Source: an uncultured Tropicimonas sp. (lineage in GTDB: Bacteria > Pseudomonadota > Alphaproteobacteria > Rhodobacterales > Rhodobacteraceae). Taken from it: 64,000 nt of DNA. The stretch is from contig CANMIP010000020.1 of NCBI GenBank assembly GCA_947497945.1, forward strand, positions 50,505 through 114,504, given 5' to 3'. A program made the position numbers and the translations under genes. Under the pieces are notes generated by a model. It searched no databases. It was given only the letters and a program-made list of their open reading frames with translations, and was not told the DNA's origin. Shown in pieces: positions 8,086 to 17,282 of this stretch (the stretch's first letter is position 1; the number at the start of each line of letters is the position of its first letter).

Positions 8086-9759
8086 TCAGGTACTTGCAGT
8101 CAGTTTCCCGGTAATGCGAGCGAGGTCCTCTGCAGTGCCTGCGAGTTCAAGAAGCAAGTTCGCCCGGCTTGTTGCCACATATATCAGTTTTGGGTCTGTA
8201 AGATTTTCCAGCCCGATTACGAAGACACATGGCCGGGATAATCCCTTGAACCTCCGAACTGTGTCAAACACGATCCGCCCGGCGGACATGCTGTCGGACG
8301 GGCATGTTTCGACGCCCGCGATCTTGTCTGGAATATCATTTAGATCCGCGGCAATTCCGGTTAGCACAGCAATCTCTCCGGGTTTGACTTGGCCGGAGCG
8401 AAGTAACTGCGCGATCCGTTCCATGACCCGCCCGAGCGCAAGGTCGCTTCGCCGGCACTCCAAGATGCCGACGGGTTCTCCCTCCGGACCAATCGCTGTG
8501 GATCGCCGACCTTCGTACCACTTTGTTATAACTGCGTGAATGCGTTTAGTGTTTCGGAGGTTACGGGTTAACGCAATGGCAGATTGCGGCAACGCCTGAA
8601 TGAAGCTGGCTTCGTGGGAGAATAGGCGCTGGTTGTCATCAAAGAAGACATAGAACTGACCTTCGGTGCTATCCTTCAGTGTCAGCCGTAGAGCATGTAG
8701 CCACGAATCCCGAAAATCCTGTCCCTCGTCAATCACGATGGTGTCGAACCCCAGCTGGGGATCGTTGCTGACGGCGTCGACAAGGGCTTCTGGCAGCACA
8801 GTGTCAAACAACTCCTGGCCTGCGTTCGCAGGCAGGTCTATGTCGGCTTCAAGAGCAAGAGATCTGCAAATCGAATGAAAGCTGGCGACTACGAGATTCT
8901 CGTGGTCGGCACAGGCATCCTGAAGATAACTGGCCAACGGTGCATTGTAACAGGTGAGCAGAGTCCGGCGCCCAAGGCTGGCGGATCTTAGCGCCATTTC
9001 GATTGCCAAAACGGTTTTTCCGCTTCCCGCGCCACCGGAGATCGCCATTTCCTGATTATCCTGAAGGGAATCGAGGATCCAGGCCTGCTCCCCCGTCAGT
9101 CGTTCAATGATCTGCGCGTCATCGGCGAGGCTGATCCCCACGTGCGCCCGTAGTTCGAAATGACTTGCGAGCAGCTCTTCGAGCGCTTTCAGGCCATCGA
9201 GTCCCAGTGGCTTTTCGCGAGGATCATCGCCCTCGCTCATTCGTCGCACGACCCAGCGACCCAGCCCTTCCATGTCGTCACCGAACGCAATGATATCCAG
9301 CGGCGCATCTGCGGCGAGTGCACGGGTCGGACGCATACTGCTTGGAAGGATTGCTCCGTGACGGGCTCGAAGGAACCGTCCACCGAGTCGGCGGTTCTCA
9401 TTGAGGCGTTTGAGAAAATGGTGCTTGCTGCTGCGTGCCTGCGCGAGGGGGTTCTTGATCTTGAATGTGAAACCATCCCGATCCGTACTGAGCCATTGCC
9501 CATCTGCTTCACGGCAACTTACACGCCCACCTTTCACCTCCAGGAACAAAAGGCCATGGTCGGGGTGCGCCACGATGAAATCGGCTTCGCCGTCGAACTC
9601 CGCACCGTCGCTGTCAGCTTCATGCCAGGAGCGCGAATAGTAGCACGTATAGTCCCCCGGCGCTTTGTCCCTGATGTGCTCATATACTCGGACTTCAGAC
9701 GATAGCTTCGGATTGTCCAGAACATGTTTGGGGAGCTGTGAAGGGTACATTCGAGCCAT
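8086..9759 (-). CDS. NERD-domain nuclease fused to UvrD-like superfamily 1 helicase
   Basis: 557 residues. The N-terminal NERD (nuclease-related) domain shows the restriction-like core Glu58-Asp60 (DGEADFIV) and Glu74-Val-Lys76 (LFLEVKGG). A helicase/ATPase follows with Walker A GGAGSGKT (242-249), Walker B VIDEGQD (343-348) and late motifs RFKGLSRPCVFVIG and YVATSRA. It is the last gene of the four-gene minus operon: its ATG lies 2 bp after the drmB stop, with AGGAG upstream. Predicted role: DNA-dependent ATPase plus nuclease, possibly the effector of the island, since no DrmC phospholipase-like nuclease is present. It could be an accessory repair enzyme. Confidence 0.85.
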   Translation of the reverse strand: MARMYPSQLPKHVLDNPKLSSEVRVYEHIRDKAPGDYTCYYSRSWHEADSDGAEFDGEADFIVAHPDHGLLFLEVKGGRVSCREADGQWLSTDRDGFTFKIKNPLAQARSSKHHFLKRLNENRRLGGRFLRARHGAILPSSMRPTRALAADAPLDIIAFGDDMEGLGRWVVRRMSEGDDPREKPLGLDGLKALEELLASHFELRAHVGISLADDAQIIERLTGEQAWILDSLQDNQEMAISGGAGSGKTVLAIEMALRSASLGRRTLLTCYNAPLASYLQDACADHENLVVASFHSICRSLALEADIDLPANAGQELFDTVLPEALVDAVSNDPQLGFDTIVIDEGQDFRDSWLHALRLTLKDSTEGQFYVFFDDNQRLFSHEASFIQALPQSAIALTRNLRNTKRIHAVITKWYEGRRSTAIGPEGEPVGILECRRSDLALGRVMERIAQLLRSGQVKPGEIAVLTGIAADLNDIPDKIAGVETCPSDSMSAGRIVFDTVRRFKGLSRPCVFVIGLENLTDPKLIYVATSRANLLLELAGTAEDLARITGKLTAST

Positions 9760-9761
9760 TT

Positions 9762-11582
9762 TCAGCTCCTCTCATCTAGCAATTTCCGAAAGAAACCGAT
9801 GTCGGGTCGATCCGGAGTGCCCACAAGCATTCCGCGATCGAGATGTCGGTTGAAATGCTCGCATGACGTTTCCGGAAGAAAAGTACAGCAATGGCAGGCA
9901 GCAGAACCTGAACCCTCGGAAAGAGACAATATTCCGCTGCTACAGAGTGGATCTGAAGAGCACCATTCAAGATCTCGCAGAGCGGATATCAGAATTGGCC
10001 CAAGTTCACTGGCGCGCCCTTTGCGCGACAGGCCGCCCAGAGTCCCATCGGAATCCGGTGCCGAGGTGTATAGAAGGAAACCGCACATCCCCCCCGGGCC
10101 GGGCGATACATAGAGCCGTTCCCGGATCGAAGCGGTGGAATAGCCACTGTCCAGAGACAACTGCTCGGCCAGCGCATGGGCGGTAGTATGCACCAGCAAA
10201 AAGCGCGGCGAGATTGTCATCGGGAATGGCCGATCTTCGCCGTTGTGTTCCTTCCAGGATCGTTCGGCCGAAGCATGGGCTATTTTCGCACGATCAACGA
10301 CATCAGGCCTACTCTCCCACATCGCGACTTCCGCTTCGTCGAAATTGATGAAGATTCCCTCGCCTCGAACTTCAATCGCAGGTAACCAGTTCAGTGGCTT
10401 TTCGGACAGCGGCGCAACCAAGGCACTGTTGTCGCCCGCCTCCACCGGACTAAGCCTTGTAAATCCTGTTAGTGCGCGGACTTCGCGCAATCTCTCGACT
10501 GACACCAAGCGCTCCAAAAAGCCCTCCATTTCAGGCGGCAGATCCTGGGGCTTAATCTGGAATTCTTTGAAATATTCGTCGTCCGGGCCACCGGAACACA
10601 ACATCAGATGTTCGTTGGGTCGCAGATCGCTGGTCTTGTCATCCAAGGTCTTCAGCAAGGTCAGGATCCGCGCAGTCAGTTCTTCCGCGGTTACATCCTG
10701 GTCGTACCAGATCGGATGGATTTTCTTTCTCACATAAGCTGGAAGCTGGGCCCTGTCGTCCAGCGAAATTAGATCGTGCCAGAAGTCCTCAAGCTTGTCG
10801 CGGAATGACCCACCGAAGGGCGGCACATCCAGCGCGGAGGCTATCACAGGAAAATAGGCGTTCGATGCACCTCTCTGTATGGCGACTGGCTGATGGTTGC
10901 ACCCGTCGGCCGTAGTCTTCAGCCAGAGTGATTTTCCTTCGCAACGAAATTTACTCAGCGCTCCCGGAGAAAGTGCTCCGTCGAGGTCGCGCTCTTGCTT
11001 GCATTCCGTGCAATGAACTCTCAGCCCCTTCAGACCGGCACCTTCCCCGACAAGCTTAAGAGGCTTCTTTCGCGAACAGGATTCCAGATGACTTGGCCAG
11101 GACATCCAGGGAAAGTCCTGCAGATGCCCGGATGGGCACGTTACGACAAAGCGCACAGGAACGACGAAGACCTTCCTCATGCGTCTTCCCCGCCCGGTAC
11201 TGCAGTTGGTACAGTAGAGCTCCGGTCGCTCCAACTCCGATCCCCAAAATCGACTGCGTTGCAACAGGTTGCATTTGGGGCATACATGCCAGTCAGGGAA
11301 ACGATATGCCGGCAGTAAACGTGGCCTCTTGGATTTTCCGAACCGCTCATCACCTACCGGCGGAAGCCGGAATCCTTTGACCTGTAACCGCGCTTCCAGT
11401 GGCTCGTGACGAATACGTTGATCATTCAGTAGTCCCGGTTTGGCAGACAGTTTGTCCCAGGCTTCAAGTCCAGCCGCGACCACTGAAAGAGGCGCCCCCC
11501 CATCTCCGCGAAAGTCGATAATCGCTCCCGGGCCATTGCCCGTCAAAACCTGACTTCTGCGAATCTTGCCAATAGGTTTCAT
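9762..11582 (-). CDS. drmB: DrmB-like DUF1998 protein of a DISARM-related system
   Basis: 606 residues. The N-terminus (IRRSQVLTGNGPGAIIDFRG, then VVAAGLEAWD) is the characteristic DrmB opening. Zinc-type Cys pairs occur at 101/104, 124/127 and 191/194. The C-terminal DUF1998 region contains the Cys cluster DPLCSSG, ACHCCTFLPETSCEHFN. DrmB forms a complex with the DrmA helicase in DISARM and is required for defence there. The start overlaps the drmA stop (ATGA), indicating translational coupling. Family assignment is by recognised motifs; the closest DISARM class was not determined. Confidence 0.85.
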   Translation of the reverse strand: MKPIGKIRRSQVLTGNGPGAIIDFRGDGGAPLSVVAAGLEAWDKLSAKPGLLNDQRIRHEPLEARLQVKGFRLPPVGDERFGKSKRPRLLPAYRFPDWHVCPKCNLLQRSRFWGSELERPELYCTNCSTGRGRRMRKVFVVPVRFVVTCPSGHLQDFPWMSWPSHLESCSRKKPLKLVGEGAGLKGLRVHCTECKQERDLDGALSPGALSKFRCEGKSLWLKTTADGCNHQPVAIQRGASNAYFPVIASALDVPPFGGSFRDKLEDFWHDLISLDDRAQLPAYVRKKIHPIWYDQDVTAEELTARILTLLKTLDDKTSDLRPNEHLMLCSGGPDDEYFKEFQIKPQDLPPEMEGFLERLVSVERLREVRALTGFTRLSPVEAGDNSALVAPLSEKPLNWLPAIEVRGEGIFINFDEAEVAMWESRPDVVDRAKIAHASAERSWKEHNGEDRPFPMTISPRFLLVHTTAHALAEQLSLDSGYSTASIRERLYVSPGPGGMCGFLLYTSAPDSDGTLGGLSRKGRASELGPILISALRDLEWCSSDPLCSSGILSLSEGSGSAACHCCTFLPETSCEHFNRHLDRGMLVGTPDRPDIGFFRKLLDERS

Positions 11583-14500
11583 CGACTTGCCTCCCTGGCC
11601 TGTGATCCGTCGAGCAGGACGAATGGGGTAGATGCTTCAACTGTACGCAACGAATTGGGTGTCGGCTTCTGTTTGCTGAAACGGGCCTTGTTCCCTCGTT
11701 CCGCTGCCGCTTCGGCCGATGTTAAGAGTGCATCGCCGTAGTCATCCCAATAGCTGTTCAATCCCTGATGATCGAACCAGAGAGTGAGAAACTCGTCGAG
11801 CTGTCGACGCGCAGCATCAGCCTCAGTGGGATCGATGCGTTCCACTCGATCGATCACCTTCTCCAGAAGTGCTTCCGCTTCTTGCTCATGCCTATCGATA
11901 GCGCCAGGGTCCGTCATGCCGCTCACTAGGTGGCGCACCAGAGCAACGTATGGCGCATGAAGCGCCCGATCCCTAGCCCGGGGAGCGAAAGGCGTAACGC
12001 TGGTCGCTTCGACATCGCGATAAAGGCTGCCATGCCAGCTGGTAAAGGTCTCATAGCGGCTACGGTCCCGAGATTTCGCGGCATTGAACAAGGTGATTAC
12101 CAAACCAGGGGCCCTGCTGCTTCGGCCGACGCGGCTCGTTGCCTGGATATACTCGGCGATAGTCTTGGGCTGGCCGTTCACCACCATAAGACCCAGTCGT
12201 GAAACATCCATCCCGACAGATATCATGTTGCTAGCAAGAACGATGTCGATGTGATCAGGGTCCGTCCACGAACGCTCAAGGTCCTTCAGATATCTCGGGA
12301 TGTCGCTCGAGCTGACACGGCTTGTCAGTTCAATTTGAGTTTCCGCATTCCGCTCTGTTTCTCCGGCTCTGCGTGCGGCGTAGTCAGTAATAGTGCGCGC
12401 CACGTCGTCACGCATAAGGACCAATGCCCCACCGAGTTCTCTTAACGAATTGAAATAGTTAACAAGAGTCCAATAGCCGTCACGTCGCTCATCATCCAGA
12501 CTAGAATCTGTCGCTGACTGCAAGAGCGACGCTGCAACAGCCTGCTGTGTGAACTTAGCCGACCGCCCCACTGTCGTTACGCCGACATAGCGGCGACCAG
12601 GCAGACTACGATCCTCGACAGCGAAGCCGGAGTTAGTGTGATCGAGTCCCGGTGGCGGAAACTGGAACGACAAACGATCGAAAAGCGCTTTGATCTGCGT
12701 CTCTGCCCGTCGGATTGTCGCCGTTGATCCGATAACCTTGGCGCGCTTGTCCGAGGAAGTCCGGCACAACTCGTCTACTGCCGTTTCGTAGAGTCCCGCC
12801 AAGCTTCCAAGCGGCCCCGAAATAAGATGAAGCTCATCCTGAATAATCAGATCTGGAGGATCTGCAGGCGTTCCGATGCCAAAGAGACGTCCGGAGGTCT
12901 GGTTTCGGGTGATTTGCGCGTATTTGTCGACCGTCCCGATTACCAGTGTAGGTTGTTCGCGGTATACATCCTCATCGACGGTCCAGATCGGCAGGCGGCC
13001 GATTCCGGAATTTGCATGGCACGCCTCAGTGACACAGCGCACCTCGGTTCGGCTCTTGTCACGGGCGATACTCCAACTAAGCGGGCCGTGGCAGCACGGG
13101 CAGCTGCGCAGTTGCTCGGGAGTGCTTTCACCTCCGTTGTCCAACGCCTTTTCGGCACCTGCGAGACTGTTCGGCGTAGCGCCTTCACCAACCCAAAGGC
13201 CGAGAGAAATGGGAGTGTCGGTCGGGAAGTGATCGGGCAGTCGCGCCGCCCCGGAATCCGCTTCGCCTAGTCGAACCATTTCACATGCGCAGATCAGAGC
13301 AGCGGCACGTTCAAACTGTTGGATCGTCAGAAGGCGCAGTGTGTACCGCATGAATGTGGTCACGCCAGCTCCCCGCGGATCACCCTTAGCACGAATCCGG
13401 CGAAGAAAGATGGTGAATGCGGTCAGCAGCAAGTAGGCCTCGGTCTTGCCGCCACCTGTTGGGAACCACAGCAGGTCCATCGTTTCGCGATCTGCGGAAC
13501 CTGCATCGGCAATGGATTCGAGGCATAGGAGCGCAAAACCAAGCTGAAATGGCCGCCAGGTCAGTGCAGGTGGTTCTGGGTCCTTTCGCCATGAGTATTG
13601 CAGTGCAAGTGCAGCGTTAGCCATTCTGAAAGCATCAAGCGCCTCGGGCGATTGCCTAAGCAATTCTATACCCCTGCGCATTCTGGTCTCGGCGTCTCGA
13701 CATCGTTGCATGTGGAGCGATCCCTGCTCAGAGAGCTGATCTGGCAGCGCAGCAATCTGACCCTCAGTTTTGCCGATCCAATCCGAATAGGCGTCAACGA
13801 AAGTACTAAGGCCGTCACATAGGCAGGTGCACTCTTGTGATGCCAGCCATGCAGCATCAAGCGGCGTGCGAGCCAACTCGTTCTGGAATTCCGCATCGCC
13901 GGCAGCACTCACGACATGGACCGTTGATTCCGGAAACCAGCTCGTCCGCACCCGCTCTACTGTGTCATCAGACGATTCCTCCCAGGTCGCGGAACAGGTG
14001 TGTCCCACGGCCCATTGCTGCACGTTTCGATAAAGAAGCGCCGACGACTTTGCGTCATCGTCCAAAGATGCCACTCCGGAACGGTCGGGCTTCGGAACAA
14101 ACTTGCAATCCCGCTCACATTCGACAGCGAGCGAGACCTGAAACAAAGTAGCCTCCTCATTCGCCGCTCGGCTCTTGGCTTCTGCTGGCCTTGCATCGTT
14201 CGTCACGGCGAGAGTGATAAGGAGCACATCCGCCCATGGGGCAATACGCAAGTGAAGGCTCGTTCCTGGCAGGCCGTATTCTCCGAGGCTCAAGCTCGGA
14301 ACTGCCCCAGCACGAATCTCTTCAAGGTCCAGAGTTATCTCGGCCATGTGTGCGTGGCGCCGCCATTTCTTGCCACGTTTTGACCGTGCGCCCTGGTCGT
14401 CGCTATCAGAACTCTCAGCGCGGTAGCGCGCGCCCTGAATTCTGGCCCGCAGCGATGGTTTGTTCCCGTCTGCTCGAACAGCAAAGGACAGACCTGCGGA

Positions 14501-14740
14501 ACTAGGCCGGAACGTCGACGCCGCCTTCACACTGTCAAGAGAGGTGCCGGTATCGTCAGCATCGTCTGCTTCCGCGGCTTCGTCGTCGTCTTCGGGGGAA
14601 GCGCTCGTTCGCGGCGGAAACAGAATCCCGGTTAGATATCGATCCGTCGGCCTATCCGAAATGACTTCATCCGGTGTTTCCGGTCCGATTAAGTCAGTTT
14701 TTATGCGGTCCAGAAGTATGTCGCGCCCGTCGGTCATCAT
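11579..14740 (-). CDS. drmA: DrmA-like superfamily 2 helicase of a DISARM-related system
   Basis: 1053 residues from ATG 14740 (a second ATG at 14737 has better spacing to GGAG); longer in-frame extensions run into the upstream gene. Walker A PTGGGKT is at 427-433, DEXH-type DELH at 635-638, then GSTATIR and the C-terminal lobe SNMISVGMDVSRLG with IQATSRVGRSS. A Cys-rich insert (SCPCCHG, then RCVTEACH) lies near 547-575 between the ATPase motifs. An acidic low-complexity stretch lies near residues 50-65. In DISARM, DrmA pairs with DrmB and translocates on DNA with a 5' end. Neighbours support this: drmB overlaps downstream. Confidence 0.87.
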   Translation of the reverse strand: MMTDGRDILLDRIKTDLIGPETPDEVISDRPTDRYLTGILFPPRTSASPEDDDEAAEADDADDTGTSLDSVKAASTFRPSSAGLSFAVRADGNKPSLRARIQGARYRAESSDSDDQGARSKRGKKWRRHAHMAEITLDLEEIRAGAVPSLSLGEYGLPGTSLHLRIAPWADVLLITLAVTNDARPAEAKSRAANEEATLFQVSLAVECERDCKFVPKPDRSGVASLDDDAKSSALLYRNVQQWAVGHTCSATWEESSDDTVERVRTSWFPESTVHVVSAAGDAEFQNELARTPLDAAWLASQECTCLCDGLSTFVDAYSDWIGKTEGQIAALPDQLSEQGSLHMQRCRDAETRMRRGIELLRQSPEALDAFRMANAALALQYSWRKDPEPPALTWRPFQLGFALLCLESIADAGSADRETMDLLWFPTGGGKTEAYLLLTAFTIFLRRIRAKGDPRGAGVTTFMRYTLRLLTIQQFERAAALICACEMVRLGEADSGAARLPDHFPTDTPISLGLWVGEGATPNSLAGAEKALDNGGESTPEQLRSCPCCHGPLSWSIARDKSRTEVRCVTEACHANSGIGRLPIWTVDEDVYREQPTLVIGTVDKYAQITRNQTSGRLFGIGTPADPPDLIIQDELHLISGPLGSLAGLYETAVDELCRTSSDKRAKVIGSTATIRRAETQIKALFDRLSFQFPPPGLDHTNSGFAVEDRSLPGRRYVGVTTVGRSAKFTQQAVAASLLQSATDSSLDDERRDGYWTLVNYFNSLRELGGALVLMRDDVARTITDYAARRAGETERNAETQIELTSRVSSSDIPRYLKDLERSWTDPDHIDIVLASNMISVGMDVSRLGLMVVNGQPKTIAEYIQATSRVGRSSRAPGLVITLFNAAKSRDRSRYETFTSWHGSLYRDVEATSVTPFAPRARDRALHAPYVALVRHLVSGMTDPGAIDRHEQEAEALLEKVIDRVERIDPTEADAARRQLDEFLTLWFDHQGLNSYWDDYGDALLTSAEAAAERGNKARFSKQKPTPNSLRTVEASTPFVLLDGSQAREASR

Positions 14741-14762
14741 TGCACTCCGAATTTCAAGAACC

Positions 14763-17144
14763 TTAACGCGCCACTCGGGCAAAGCCCCCAAGAAGCGGCA
14801 TGAGAGCAAGGGTCGGCGCATTGCCGGCCTGACCCGGAACAACCACGGTTGTTGCCCCCACGATGGCAAAGTCCGAAAGCAAGTCTGGCAAGGGTGCATC
14901 AGCCGGGACCTGCCTTATCGATTGCATCGCCTCACCAAACTCTGAAGAAATACAACCCAGCGCTGGTGAGCCACTTCCGGTCTCGCGTATGACAAGCCTT
15001 CCAGAGGCGTCTCGTGTTGCCTCGGCGTTCACTTCTTCGCACGCGCATCGCCAGATCGCAGCAACGGTTTCAGTTGGGTTGGTGGCATAAGTGGAACGAG
15101 AGAACTCCTGCCAGGTGATCAGGTCGCCCTCAAGGCCGATTTCGATCAAACGATGATCAGCGCGCGCGGCCCAGTAACGTTGAGGATTACCCTTCCGATA
15201 GAATTTCGCGTTCCGTACCCAGCCGGTTCGTAATTCAGTGCTGGCGCGCGTTGCACCGACATAAAGGGTACGCGTTTCTTCGCCCCAATCGACCTGATCA
15301 CCATATGGTGCACGTGTAAACAGTAGCATGACCCGCTCATCCTCGCGTCCTTTGACAGCGTGGATGGTAGAGAGAAGCGGACCGCTACGGCCCTCATGGT
15401 CGTTGACCAGCTCGAGCGGCGGGTCCTCCAGCGCTTCTGCTACATGACCAACTTGGATCGTGTCGCGACCGGAACCATCCAGATCTAGGAGGATTTCCCA
15501 GCATTCAGTAATGCTGCGAGCAGGTTTTGGATCCAGCCCTCCGTAAAGATCGCCAAATGCTTCAGACGAAATCCGTTCCGAGGCGGAGAGGCCACCGAGC
15601 GTCGCACCGATCCAGGGTGCAACCCTGAGAGGCCTGTCCGGCAATCGCAGGCGGAAGTGACGACCTTCCGAACGCATAGCCTCGGCCGCAGCGATCAAAC
15701 CTCTTCGACTCCGAGTCAGGACCAACCCACGCGTTGTTGAAGGGTGCGTTGCATAATTGGCGATGTCATTTTCCAGCGCTGCCACCCTAATTCGTTCCCG
15801 AACATGAAAGTACATATCCCGAGTTTCGTCCGAGTTTTCGGACAGGTCACCGCGTGCTGAGTGAAACAGTTTTCTTAAGTTTTCGGTTTTTGTTCGGTGG
15901 TCATGTTCAAGTCGAACGGAATTATATCCCTCGAGGTCGCCAACATCAGCGAGGAACGTGGTTTCCGATGCTTTGCTGCGCTGGTAGCCGTAGATCGACT
16001 GCGCGAAATCTCCGAAAACAGTAACTCCGCATTCCGGATGCAATAGATTCAATAGCGCGTTGCAGAGTTCTTTTCGGTATCCGATCAGGTCCTGCGCCTC
16101 ATCTATTATAACGTGCTCCAGCTGCCCGACTACCTCTGCGACAAGCGGATCACCCGATCGCAGAAGTTGCACCGCTGCGCGAATATTCGCGTCGTAACCG
16201 CCGGCCGTGCCATTTCCCGAAGCCGATAAAAGCCGTGCAGCAAAGGAGTCAAATGTCTGAATTTGTAAAGCCGCCACGTTCGGCAATTCTTGCAGTCGGG
16301 AAGCAATCCGGTCTCTCAGTTCGGCTACCGCGAGCCGCGTGAAGCTGAGCAAAAGGATCCGCGATGGAACGACGGCCTCATCCCGCACTAAGGCGGTTAC
16401 GCGTTCGCAGGCGACGTGAGTCTTGCCGGATCCCGGACCAGCTTCTACGACCAGCCTTGCAGTTGCCGGCGCATCGACAACCCGCTGTTGGCTTGCGTCT
16501 AGGTGGCCCAGATTCTGAGCGTCCGAGTCTTTGTCGAGGCCATCCAGATCGAACCACTCATTCAGGAACGCCGCGTTTGTCGGGCTGATTGACCATTCCT
16601 GAGAGATGGGGTCGAATATGCCGCACAACGTCAAAGCCCGCCGCAATGCAGAGGGGATCGTGTTCGGAGTCCTCCACCGACCGTTCGGAGAGATGGAGCC
16701 GATTCCATCAGGGACTTCCACGTCGCCCCATTCTTGCAGAACATCGATTAAAGTCTCAGTCGCACCCGATGCGACCTCGGGGAAAAGCTGTTCGGAATCT
16801 TCGGCTGAGCCGATGCCATGGTCGCCGAGCGCAATAATTCTTTGATCAGGAAGCGCCACGCGGCGCTCCGGCAGGGCAAACAAGACGGGCTCGCCCCTGA
16901 CAGATCCGAACCCTACATCATTTAATTCGCACAACAGACTGATCACATCATCGATTGCTTCCTCTGCCTCTGAACGATCCACTCCTGAGACAAACCGTAT
17001 AACCCACTCCTTCGCGGCTATTCTGCTGATCCCGCGGCGGGAGTGGACGATTGCCCGTACCAGATCGGCGATTGCGCGCCTGCTACAACCTCCTGGCGCA
17101 GAAGGTGCAACAAGCTCGGGGTTTTGCACCGATAATGAGTTCAT
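14763..17144 (-). CDS. UvrD/Rep-type superfamily 1 helicase with novel N-terminal domain
   Basis: 793 residues from ATG 17144; an ATG at 17156 would add four. About 215 N-terminal residues lack a recognised domain and may be winged-helix. The helicase has Walker A AGPGSGKTH and Walker B IIDEAQD, motif III-like FGDFAQSIYGYQ, motif V STIHAVKGREDERVMLLF and motif VI LYVGATRAS. A C-terminal extension of about 150 residues follows. It is the first gene of the minus operon, 22 bp upstream of drmA, and divergent from the plus operon. UvrD-like enzymes are not part of canonical DISARM, so this is a distinctive component. Confidence 0.85.
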   Translation of the reverse strand: MNSLSVQNPELVAPSAPGGCSRRAIADLVRAIVHSRRGISRIAAKEWVIRFVSGVDRSEAEEAIDDVISLLCELNDVGFGSVRGEPVLFALPERRVALPDQRIIALGDHGIGSAEDSEQLFPEVASGATETLIDVLQEWGDVEVPDGIGSISPNGRWRTPNTIPSALRRALTLCGIFDPISQEWSISPTNAAFLNEWFDLDGLDKDSDAQNLGHLDASQQRVVDAPATARLVVEAGPGSGKTHVACERVTALVRDEAVVPSRILLLSFTRLAVAELRDRIASRLQELPNVAALQIQTFDSFAARLLSASGNGTAGGYDANIRAAVQLLRSGDPLVAEVVGQLEHVIIDEAQDLIGYRKELCNALLNLLHPECGVTVFGDFAQSIYGYQRSKASETTFLADVGDLEGYNSVRLEHDHRTKTENLRKLFHSARGDLSENSDETRDMYFHVRERIRVAALENDIANYATHPSTTRGLVLTRSRRGLIAAAEAMRSEGRHFRLRLPDRPLRVAPWIGATLGGLSASERISSEAFGDLYGGLDPKPARSITECWEILLDLDGSGRDTIQVGHVAEALEDPPLELVNDHEGRSGPLLSTIHAVKGREDERVMLLFTRAPYGDQVDWGEETRTLYVGATRASTELRTGWVRNAKFYRKGNPQRYWAARADHRLIEIGLEGDLITWQEFSRSTYATNPTETVAAIWRCACEEVNAEATRDASGRLVIRETGSGSPALGCISSEFGEAMQSIRQVPADAPLPDLLSDFAIVGATTVVVPGQAGNAPTLALMPLLGGFARVAR

Positions 17145-17282
17145 TTGCGACCTCACCGCAGATTTCAGGAAATTGGCTTGACCTCAGAGCGTTGGCAATC
17201 GAATTTGTCGCCGCTGTGGCACGAATGTGCAACCGCAAGCGGCCCGGCAAGCCTTGGCGAGAGTGCGTCAGAAAGTAGCGAG
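17145..17282. promoter_or_regulatory. Divergent promoter region of the DISARM-like island
   Basis: 138 bp separate the two divergent starts (ATG 17144 on minus, ATG 17283 on plus), so promoters for both operons must lie here or inside the gene starts. A TTGACC element occurs near 17178 with only a poor -10 match 17 bp downstream. No clear operator palindrome or dedicated regulator gene was seen in the island. Boundaries depend on the chosen starts. Confidence 0.45.
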
